A DNA stretch of 64,000 nucleotides from Akebia trifoliata (taxonomy: Eukaryota; Streptophyta; Magnoliopsida; Ranunculales; Lardizabalaceae). Below, one piece after another: positions 55,371 through 64,000 of this stretch. The position numbers and the translations under genes were made by a program. The DNA is taken from the NCBI GenBank assembly GCA_017979445.1, contig CM030717.1, positions 15,457,788-15,521,787 on the forward strand. Reading direction: 5' to 3'. The notes under the pieces were generated by a model. That model ran no database searches. It was not told the origin of the DNA and saw nothing but the letters and a program-made list of their open reading frames with translations. Position 1 is the first letter of the stretch, and the number at the start of each line of letters is the position of its first letter.

Positions 55371-57143
55371 TGAAAGCGCCCTCGATCCGCGGGGTGCACG
55401 GATCCGCTTTTGACCCTTGAGGTTTGGGAGTCGCCACCTAGTTATTGGGGTCTAGGAACCAAACTGACTCTAACATGGATAAAAAGAACTAATCTACCAT
55501 AAAAAATCTGAATTCGGGGATCATGTTACGGGGTTGGAAGGTGTTAGGCACCAACCCCGCCCGGCCAAAGCCGGTCTCTACTAACTTCCCAAATATATCA
55601 CATTGCTAAAAACCTAGATAAAAACAAAAATACAAATTTCGTACCTTTCCGATAGCAAAGATTTTGCTCCCTCAGATCTGACAAAAAGAGCTCCTTGTAC
55701 TGTACTCCCTTGCTTCGTTCTGCCTCCGGATTTGACTTCGGATCTCCTAGATCAAGGTATCTCCTTATTTCTGAATCTGAACTCTTCAAGTTTGTTATGG
55801 ATTTAGGGGTGTTTTTGAAGGGATTTTAGGTATTTTCTAGACTAAAATTGAAGGGGGGATGTTAGGTAAGGAGTTGGGGCTTCAAAACTAGGGTTTATGG
55901 GGGGCTAGGGGAGCTTCTAGACCTACTTCTCCTAGGGTTTATGATTTGATACGAAAATAGGGTGTGAGCACCTCTATTTATAGATGTTTTTAGGGGTTGA
56001 TTTGGATAGAGTTAGTGTTTAATTAGAGATCTTTTAATTAGAGTTGTGTTTTAATTTGACTTGTTTTAGGTAGAATTGTATTTTAATTAGAATTGTTTTA
56101 GGTAGAATTGTTTTTAAGTTAGAATTGTTTTAGGTAGAATTATTTTTAAGTTAGAACTCTATTAGATAGAGTTATTATTGAATTAGATCTCTATTATGAC
56201 TTTTGGTCTTATTTGATTGACTTTTAATGTTTTGACTTTAGTCTTAATTGATTGACTTTTAATAACTTGACTTTAGTCTTGCTTAATTGATTTTAATTTT
56301 GACTTCAGTCTCACTTGATTGACTTTAATACATTGACTTTAGTCTTGCTTGATTTACTTTTGGTTTTTGGAGAACCCCTTCCATTATTTCTTTAATTCTT
56401 TGGACCCCCAAATGGAGGGATCCTTAAAGAAATATCCCACGAACCCTCAACAATTTTGCCTGAGAGTCCGATTGATCGATTTTTTAGGTTCAAATTTTTA
56501 AATTAATTTCATTAATGTTTAAATTTAATTATTTAATATTTTATTTATTAATTTCGGAATTTTTTAATTATAAAATTTGTGAAATTACCGTTTTGCCCCC
56601 AGAGAGGACTTTTCACGTTTTAGGTCAGTTTTTAATGTTTTAGGATGTTTTAGAATCGGTTTTTCGTAAGGAATTCAATGAGAATGTTGGTTTGTGTCAT
56701 TTATGAAATTTTTTGTGTGAAATGATTGTGAACTTTATGAGGGGCATTTTCGTAATTTTGTCAAATTCTGTTAAAATTGGTGAAATGATTTATTTGGTTC
56801 CGATTTGTTATTTTATGTGTTCGAGAGAGTTTTCCTAAGCGTAACGTAGGCTCTAGGGTTATTTTGAGGTTAGGGGTATTTTGGTAATTTGGTCAATTTT
56901 TAGTGATTTTTATCGTGAAGTTTCTTTTTGGTCTGCAAGATGATGGTTTCTATGTTTCTGGTTCGTATTTTCCTAGCGTAGCGTGGTTTCTAAGGTTTTG
57001 TCTATTCGAGATACCTCATCCGGATTTCTGAAACACATCTGGTAACAAAATAAAGCAACGGAATACACATCCATCATTGGGAATCATTGCGATCGGGTTG
57101 ACGAGTTGATTAATCAGGTGGGTGCAAAAATGGGGTGTCTACA
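55371..57143 (-). repeat. E3 5' LTR
   Basis: 1,773 bp, almost identical to 47432-49204; followed by the right GTCAC duplication. Confidence 0.93.
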
Positions 57144-57148
57144 GTCAC

Positions 57149-58449
57149 CGCCTCTCACCAACCCAGCAACATCTACGCCCCTCGTCTGGGCAAGATACTC
57201 ATCCACCGTCATAGCACCCAAAATGCCCCCAAAGGATAACCCTCGTCCAGATGACGACGAGTAGGCAGGTAAAATGAGAAGTATACATGAACAAAAATCT
57301 GAAGAAAGGAAAAAAGTGTCAGACGGTGAACGAGATGCGGAGAAAGAGACAAACTGAAGAATAAAGTCAGGATGCATTTACCTCAATAAATTGCCAAAAG
57401 AATCGAGTGGAGATACCAGCTCCACGGGACGCGGTAATGCCCTCTACTACTCGATCGAGTCCAGCCAAAATGGTGCCATAGATCAAACTCCCCCAATCGA
57501 AATCTCCAATATGATCGATATCACGCATAACATAAAGGAAGGTGGTAGAAATGGACGAATCATCCTCCAAAAAGAAGCAGCTACCGATAAGGAGAAGGAA
57601 GCAAATGCGAAAGATAATATCGAAATCTCTATCTCCAAATCGGGCTGACCTCTCTCTATAGGTATGAGGGAACCCATCCTCTCCCTCTATAAACAGAAGT
57701 CCCATCAAAACCTCGATACTAATGCGTCCTTGCTTCCCCACCATGGAGGCAGGGACTTTAGTGATGCCCAACAGCTCACCCACCTCCTGGACGGTTAGCA
57801 AAGTCAGGGGTAGGGGCTTTCCATCCATCGCAATGCCCGTAATAGCAACGAAATCGGAAGGCCTGATGCCTATCTCCACTTCTGGCATATGGAATGAATG
57901 GGTCACTGGAAACCACCTCTCAACCATAGCAAAGAACAAAGGACGATCCGCTCTCAATGCAGGGATCTGAAAAAAAGTTTCGAAGCCCACAGTGGCAAAC
58001 TACGTCCTGATATCATCCGAAACTAGGGCAGTAGCAAGAAATGCGCTCCATCTACCTCTAAAATTGGCTGACGGATAAGGAGTGGGAATATCCAACTGAA
58101 CCAGCATTGACACATGCCTCCCTAGGCCACGAAGCAAAGAGGTGTCTGGAACTCTCTCGCTCTCCTTCACAGGGATCTCAACCTTGGGGACCTCACGACC
58201 TACTCAGCCGGCACCTACGGCCCGATCCACCCGGCCTCGGCCCCCACGTCTGCCTCTCCCACCACTGCTGCTAGGGAGATCCTCAGTCGGACCACTCCGA
58301 GAACTATTAGCCTCGTCCGCCCTACTCCCAGAAGAAGAACCAGCTACAGATGACTTAGGCCTCTGTGAGGGCTGTCTCGGCCAGCCATACTCCGTGGCCA
58401 CACTGGACGAAGCGGGTTCGAGTCCTAGGCCTCGCCTCCTCCTCCTCAT
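57149..58449 (-). pseudogene. Antisense gene b, plant mobile domain protein, 5' exons
   Basis: From an ATG at 58449 the frame encodes an Arg- and Ser/Gly-rich start (SSSGGRGRRGGRGRV), a TGA near 58205, a middle with SANFRGRWSAFLATALVSDD, a TAG near 58000, then the PMD core: FFAMVERWFPVTHSFHMP, IGIRPSDFVAITGIAMDGKPL, VQEVGELLGI. The VERW..THxFHxP and D...GIxxDGxPL words are typical of PMD proteins such as the MAIN/MAIL family. After TRFFWQFIE a GTAAATG donor (about 57381) fits an intron, with coding resuming at SSSSGRGLSFGGILGAM and running to the E3 site. The frame rejoins at 47426. Another ATG upstream near 58491 is possible. Function of transposon-borne PMD proteins is not established. Confidence 0.72.
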
Positions 58450-58499
58450 CGGATGACTGATGCACTACTCGGCTCCTCCACTCCCTACCCATCTACAAG

Positions 58500-59350
58500 T
58501 CGCCATGTGATCAATCAACAATGCAAAAATCCTATGATCACGTATCTCGATGAAACTGTCTTACTCAAACCCAGTCAAATCTGAGTTAAACTTACCTCAG
58601 TCAAATCTGAGTCAAACCTACCCAGTTAAATCCGAGACAAAGCTACCCAGTCGACTCAGTCAATCCCAATCAAATCTAAGTCAAACCTACCTAGTCAGCT
58701 CAGTCAAACCCAGTAAATCTGAGTCAAACCTACCCAGTTAACTTAGTTAAACCCAGTCGAATCTGAGTCAAACTTACCCAACTCGGTCAAGCCCGATTAA
58801 ATCCATGTCAAATTTATCTAATCCAATCAAACCTAATAAATCCGGGTCAAACCTAGTCCATCTAAATCAAATCCAATCTAATATAAGTTGAAGCCCTATT
58901 AACCTAGTCAACCCACCCAACCTAGTCAACCCAGTTTAACCCTAAACCAAGTCAACTCAACCAATCCAAACCCGCCCACTAAATTTAGTCAACCCAAGGT
59001 CAACTCAAGTCAAACCCAACCTAATCCAACCTAACCCAGTCAAACCTAGTCAACTCAGTCAAACCCAGTCGACTCAGTCAAAACTATCCAAATCTAAGTC
59101 AAAACTATGCAGTCTGAGTCGAACCTATCAAACTTAGTCAACTCAGTCATACCTACCCTATCTAAGTCAAACCAATCCATCTAAGCCAAAACCCAACCAA
59201 TCCAATCAACTGAAGTCAATTTAACCCTGTTTAACCCCAAACTGAGTCAAACCAGTTTAAACCCAGTCAACCAGGGTCCTACCTAGTCAACCTAATCAAA
59301 TCCAATCAAAACCTAGTCAAATCCAGTCAACCCATTCTAATCCAGTTTGA
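58500..59350. repeat. Degenerate CAGTCAAAYC array
   Basis: Words such as CCAGTCAAATCTGAGTCAAA and CTACCCAGTCAACTCAGTCAAACC recur with irregular spacing of 10-40 bases over 800 bp. It lies upstream of the PMD coding exon, probably inside the first intron of antisense gene b. No dyad as clear as in the other arrays. Confidence 0.65.
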
Positions 59351-60469
59351 CCTGGCCAAACCTAGCTAAATCTAGTTCAAACCTAAAACAGTACCCATCC
59401 GTACCCATGGACTGTCACAATCCTATCAAGAGATCATTGGAAAACAAGCAAAACATAAGTTCTCAAAGCAAAACAAAATATCCATATTTTAAAATGAGGT
59501 GAGAAACGTGAAAAACATGATCAAATGAAAAAGGAAAGGAGAAAGAATCCGATTCATGCAAATAATTCCTAAGCAATCCAAAGCCAATCTCTAAAAACCA
59601 GTCCTATACCAAACTTGAACAGTCCCTAACTATATCCATTTCCTGCCCAAAAAAATTTCCAAAATACCCCTTCAACCAATCTATACCATCACCCCCTAAC
59701 TAAACAATCTTTTAAACAGACCACCCGATTTCCCCCTTTACTACCCTAAACAGTCCCAACTTCAACCCACTAAACAAACCAGAATAACCTCTCAATTACC
59801 CTTAACCACCCTAAACCATCCTCCAATAGTCCATATCTTCACCACCTCATGACACGTCACCCTCCACAAAACAATCCAAATACTTGTCAAATCCTAGAAT
59901 TAAGGATCATCCAAAGGCCCGCTTGCACTATCACTAAAACCCCCAGATCTACCTATCACCATCTTTCCTAGCATTGGCTTCATGAACCTTCACCAAAACA
60001 CACCCCAACAGGATCCACCTTAACCACCATCCCCACATAAACCAGCCATGGTCATCAACACCATCATCATGCTCCTCTCCCAATACAAACCCCAACTCCT
60101 TAGAGTTTTTTTTTAGGAATCCACCACCACCTTTAAATAGTCCATGTCTAACAAGGTAAGGGACACATTCATGACCAATAAGAGGAAAGATTCGGAAAAA
60201 AAAAACAGATAAAAAGAATAATAAGCAATCCAGTTCATAAATGGCTTAATCAATTGCACAACAAACATTCCGAAAACAAATAAGAAAACGAGCAAACAAG
60301 CATGGTAAATGGTCCTATTCGGAGAGCATGCAAAAATAATTTTCATAAATGAAGAAGAAAATCAAAAGAAAATGGGAAATTCGAAGTACGAGTGTTGTTG
60401 GTGCTCGAAACAGAGCCAAAAATAAATGAAATAAACAAGAAAAAAAGAGAAAATCGGCTAAGGACTTAC
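59351..60469 (-). other. Probable first intron of antisense gene b
   Basis: C/A-rich on the plus strand, no coding sense. Bounded at 60469 by a consensus donor on the minus strand. Confidence 0.4.
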
Positions 60470-60720
60470 CTCAAAGGGAAGTCGTAGTCCAATCGAATTC
60501 TTCAAAGCTTTAAACCCCTCCCACGAGCGTTCAAAGGTCGTACACACTCTTACTTACACTCACAACCAGTCTACCAATGGTCTAAATCAACAAAATCAGT
60601 GAGAGAATGAAGGGGCAAGGAGAAAGATCGCCAAAAGTCGCCAGAGAGAAAGAAAAATCGAAAGAAAGCGAAGAAGAAGGAGAAAATGAAGGGGCGCGAA
60701 TGCTTTATCGTTTGAAATTC
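60470..60720 (-). promoter_or_regulatory. 5' UTR exon of antisense gene b
   Basis: On the minus strand, pyrimidine-rich sequence (TTCTTCTTCGCTTTC, TTTCTTTCTCTCTGG) runs to CCTTTGAG followed by GTAAGTCC, a near-perfect plant 5' splice site. There is no ATG-led ORF of note, so it is read as an untranslated first exon starting just beyond dyad array 3. Confidence 0.45.
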
Positions 60721-60722
60721 AT

Positions 60723-60897
60723 ACTAGTGCTACCAATACGGGCAAAACGAAGTTTAGCCTATCCGTATCACAAACACAGATGAAGAAAATTTGGTGTGAA
60801 CCGTGCTTCTAACACGGATGAAAGAAACAAAATGCTATCCGTGTTCTAAACACGGGTAAAATCAAGCCTAGTGTTATCCGTGCTTTAGGCACGGATC
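60723..60897 (+). repeat. 38-bp dyad array 3, upstream of antisense gene b
   Basis: Five units start at 60723 (degenerate), 60761, 60799, 60837 and 60876 (38 or 39 bp). The best units read ATCCGTGC..GCACGGAT and CCGTGTT..AACACGG. Same orientation and spacers (GAAAGAAACAAAA, AAAATCAAGCC) as the other arrays. It abuts the inferred start of the gene b transcript. Confidence 0.85.
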
Positions 60898-61263
60898 AGT
60901 CAATAAATAAAATCAAATAAAAAAAAATCAAGTAAAAATGAAGTAAATATCAAAAAAATCAAAAAGTCAGAATAGAAAATTTCAAAAATCCTTTCAAGTT
61001 ACACTCAATTCTGATTTGTTAAAACACGATGGAGAAGTAACCAAATTTCAAAAATCATCAAATCTGAGATCTCACACGAGCTCCGCGCCATCGAGATCAA
61101 GGAATCAATAAGGCAACTTTGTCAGACCCCGTGTTTGAGTAGCCATTTTTCACAAAAGTCATCAATCGGTAATTCGAAGTCGTGTTTGGCAAAATTTCGC
61201 CTGGCCCGTACAAATAGGAGTTTAGTCTATTCTTTGCACGCAATTCCTGCAAAGAAGGGCAGT
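60898..61263 (+). other. G 3' UTR and polypurine tract
   Basis: A-rich sequence, then unique DNA ending in GCAAAGAAGGGCAGT directly before the LTR; the purine run AAAGAAGGG is the likely plus-strand primer. Confidence 0.6.
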
Positions 61264-63543
61264 TGTACACACCCAAATTTGAACTGGACCTCACTCGAAA
61301 GGGCCCAAAAATAGTAATTTTTCAATAAACTTGGCTAACGGGTATCGAAGGCCCTGAAGTATTAAAATCTGACATTTTTGCTAAAATCCAAACCTCTAAC
61401 ACCTCTCAATGGATTAGTAAGTCCACCAAAAGGATTCGGCATGCTCCCTTCTACCCCGCTTCATTGAAAGTACCGATTTTCCAACAAAATAGGCCAACGG
61501 GCCTCTAAGGCCCAAAACATTAAAAAATGGTAACTTTGAGTAAACCGAGACCCCTAAAACCTCCCAATGGTCTAGGGGACCTACAAAAAGGGTTGTGACC
61601 CATCCTACACATGTTCAACATCACCACCCCGCCTTTATATCTAAGAAAAATCGAACAATCGATGGAATCCTTCAATAGGCCCAAAAATCCCGATTTGCCA
61701 ACACGTGGCATTTTTGATCAAATCAATGTTTGTAAAAATCTCAAAAAAATTAAAATTTAAAAATTAAAAAAATAAAAATGTGAGACTTGGGATACCTACC
61801 CTTCATCTACCTTTCACCGCTCCACCTCCAAACCTGCAAACACCCTAAGCCCATTTGAGGCCCACAAACCTTTACCTCTTTCCTAAAATAATTTCTCTCC
61901 TTACTCTCAACCTAAAATAAACCACATATCACCTAAACTCTAAAACAAACCATTCTCAAAAACCAACCCACAAACAAATCTTATCCAAATCAAAATAGCC
62001 CACAACCCTCTAAAAAGCCCAAGCCCAATATATCAAAATTCACAAACCATTATCCATACCCAATCCATTATCCAACCCACCACCCTAACCCATCATCTAT
62101 TACCCACATCAACCAATCACCTTCCCAAATCTCAAAAGATGACACATGTCATCACCATCCTTCACTTCCATTATCTAATCACCCACCCCCATCACCATTC
62201 TCTAAACAACTCATCTAACCCACCTCACATCTCTCCTAAATCACCTCAACCCATACCTTAACTTAACCTAACCTATCCCCATTCTTTAACCACCAACATC
62301 ACAACCCATACCCAACATACCTTAACTTATCATCATTCTCTAACATTAACAACCACCCACATCACAATCCACATCTACACCCATCATTCTCCTTAAAACA
62401 CTCCAATAAAATCACCTTAACCCATACTCCTCTCATCATCAACTAATCAACCCATACTCCTCTCTCTAATCAACCAATCTCATCACCTCACTCTCTCATC
62501 ACATATGCCACATGGCATCATCCCCTTTCTTCTCTCAAAAATCAATCTACCCACCTCGTACACAACCCATTCTCCTAAACCTAAACACCTCACCTCTTCA
62601 ACCAACCTAACACCCATTCTCCCAAACAACCCTCTTACACCACCCACTTCCCCATCAACCATCACTCATCTCACCCTACCAAACACTCTACCGAAATGGA
62701 TTTGGGTCAAAACCTCACCCATTTTCATTCGTTACAAAACTACCCCCAAATTCACTTCAAATTTCATACCCCCATCTTCTAAAAATCATGCCATTACCCA
62801 TTCTCCCTACCTTTAAACCCATTATACCCCCAAACCTCCCCTAAACATCTATAAATACCTCTCCCCTCCTTCCAAAAATGGTTATCAAGTCTTATTAAAA
62901 AAAAAAAAATTTGTAATCTCTACTCATTTATCTCCTATTCTCCTACTCTCACTATAACTTTAAAAAATACATACATACTCTCTCATAGCCTACTAAGAAC
63001 TCAAGAGAAGTCAAGAAGAAGAAGAAAAGAAGATCAAGAGTACAAGGTGGGTTCGAAGTACACCCCTCCCCCCTTTCTCTCTATCTTCTCTTTCTCCCTC
63101 TTCTAACATCCCTTTTTTCTCTTTTATTTTTATTTTAAATAAGTGGACCCCAAGGCTAAAGGTTCATAAAGGTCATTTCCATCAATGAAATGACCCTATG
63201 ATCAAGTCAAAAATGAATCCCTATCTAGGGTACAAAATGCACACACGTGGCATTTTTATTTTCTCCTTTTTTATTATCAAATGACTGAGCTACGTAGAGG
63301 TTACTGCCACTTGACGGGGAGAAACGGGTGCCTAACACCTTCCTTTTTCTCCAATCGAGCCACTTACTCGAATCCCAAGGTTGATTACCCCTTATCCATC
63401 GTGAGTCACTAAAATGCCAAAAATGGTAATTTTTCGAAAAATGTACATCGGGTGACCATTCACACCCACTTACAATATGAATGGTGGCGACTCCAATTCA
63501 TCGTAGATGTGGCTGTCGTAATGACGAAAACCACGTATCTACA
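61264..63543 (+). repeat. G 3' LTR
   Basis: 2,280 bp, TGTACACACC to GTATCTACA, paired with 17304-19594. It has the same G-poor U3, a TATAAATA at 62850-62857, and about a 30-bp segment near 61430 absent from the 5' LTR. The right CCATC duplication is at 63544-63548. Confidence 0.92.
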
Positions 63544-63548
63544 CCATC

Positions 63549-64000
63549 AAAATCCTTCGATTAGCAATTCTTGATCTTCCAAATTAGTACGTATAATTTT
63601 CTTGAGAGAGGGGTTCTCACTTTTCTGATAATGGGATCTCAGAAAAAAATCATACATATAATTTGGGGACCATAACCCTTTTGTAATTACACATATAATT
63701 GCACATATTCTCCTTATTTCTAATTTGGCCCATCATGAAATTAGAAATTACAAATAGAAAATCTATACATGAACCCATACTTTATGATACAACTTAAGCC
63801 CATTTAATATTAAACATAATTATATCACTTTTAATTTGAGCCAAAACTTTTATAATAGCAAATCACATACAATTATTCGGGTTCCGTAGACACATAAAAC
63901 TACTCACATTACGAAACAGTGTTTTGTCTTATACGAGCAAAAATGTTTGGAATGGGCTGATTTTTTGTGAGGATGATCTCTATTGTGAGGAGATCATCCT
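63549..64000 (-). repeat. Copia 5' LTR, second piece
   Basis: AT-rich sequence directly after the CCATC duplication of G, continuing the LTR begun at 17191. It runs off the window end. No gene. Confidence 0.6.

Larger units (their letters stand above)
47432..57143 (-). mobile_element. E3, gag-less derivative of the E family
   Basis: 9,712 bp with 1,773-bp LTRs (47432-49204, 55371-57143), duplication GTCAC at 47427-47431 and 57144-57148. PPT, hairpin arrays, leader module, 193-bp repeat and PBS are all kept, but gag is gone: a deletion scar lies near 52690-52790. LTRs differ at only about six positions by eye, making this the youngest insertion in the window. It interrupts antisense gene b of G and has the same orientation as that gene. 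Confidence 0.93.
17304..63543 (+). mobile_element. G, giant Tat/Ogre-type Ty3/gypsy element with nested insertions
   Basis: LTRs 17304-19594 and 61264-63543, duplication CCATC at 17299-17303 and 63544-63548. The span is 46,240 bp. Removing E2, the solo LTR and E3 with their duplications leaves about 23.7 kb, a size known for Ogre elements. Plus-strand order: PBS, long repeat-rich leader, gag, protease, RT, RNase H, a second RNase H, integrase. There is no chromodomain, and two antisense PMD-like genes lie before the PPT and 3' LTR. Size, double RNase H, and extra ORFs outside gag-pol are Tat-lineage traits. All coding parts are damaged. The two LTRs differ clearly more than any E-family pair. 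Confidence 0.9.

Overview
The window is plant nuclear DNA, probably eudicot, made almost entirely of nested LTR retrotransposons. The evidence is Ty1/copia and Ty3/gypsy pol domains, LTR/PBS/PPT architecture, and plant mobile domain (PMD)-type open frames. I found no convincing host gene, tRNA, rRNA or CRISPR array, and I cannot name the species.

Five insertion events can be resolved by exact 5-bp target-site duplications (TSDs). The oldest layer is a decayed minus-strand Ty1/copia element. Its pol lies at 0.84-4.09 kb, its gag at 16.2-16.9 kb, and its 5' LTR is split between 17.19-17.30 kb and 63.55-64.0 kb. A second, plus-strand copia relic lies at 1-0.72 kb. Into the copia gag inserted E1 (4099-16164, TSD GTATC). 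Into the copia LTR inserted G (17304-63543, TSD CCATC), a giant plus-strand Ty3/gypsy element of the Tat/Ogre type. G itself was hit by E2 (21702-32825, TSD CCCGT), a solo LTR of the E family (42095-43819, TSD CAAAG) and E3 (47432-57143, TSD GTCAC). Without these insertions G is about 23.7 kb.

G carries about 2.29-kb LTRs, a PBS starting TGGCGACTC, a long leader, gag, protease with a G-patch-like tail, a probable intron, RT, a double RNase H, and integrase. All of these carry stops or frameshifts. Between pol and the 3' LTR lie two antisense, apparently intron-containing genes with PMD/DUF7745-like proteins: a at about 44.08-45.72 kb, and b at about 46.5-60.7 kb, interrupted by E3. G also holds three arrays of a 38-39-bp unit built on a 21-bp dyad, ATCCGTG(N7)CACGGAT. 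Two arrays sit just upstream of the two antisense genes and one lies in the 5' leader.

E1, E2, E3 and the solo LTR form one minus-strand family with 1.71-1.77-kb LTRs. E1 and E2 encode only a Gag and no pol (TR-GAG-like, non-autonomous). E3 has lost even gag, yet its LTRs are the most alike (about six differences by eye). The non-coding 3' half of E elements consists of tandem hairpins whose loops are constant while their stems change in a compensatory way, which suggests selected RNA structure. E and G share LTR starts, the PBS class and a roughly 100-bp leader module. G-like elements are therefore plausible helpers for E.
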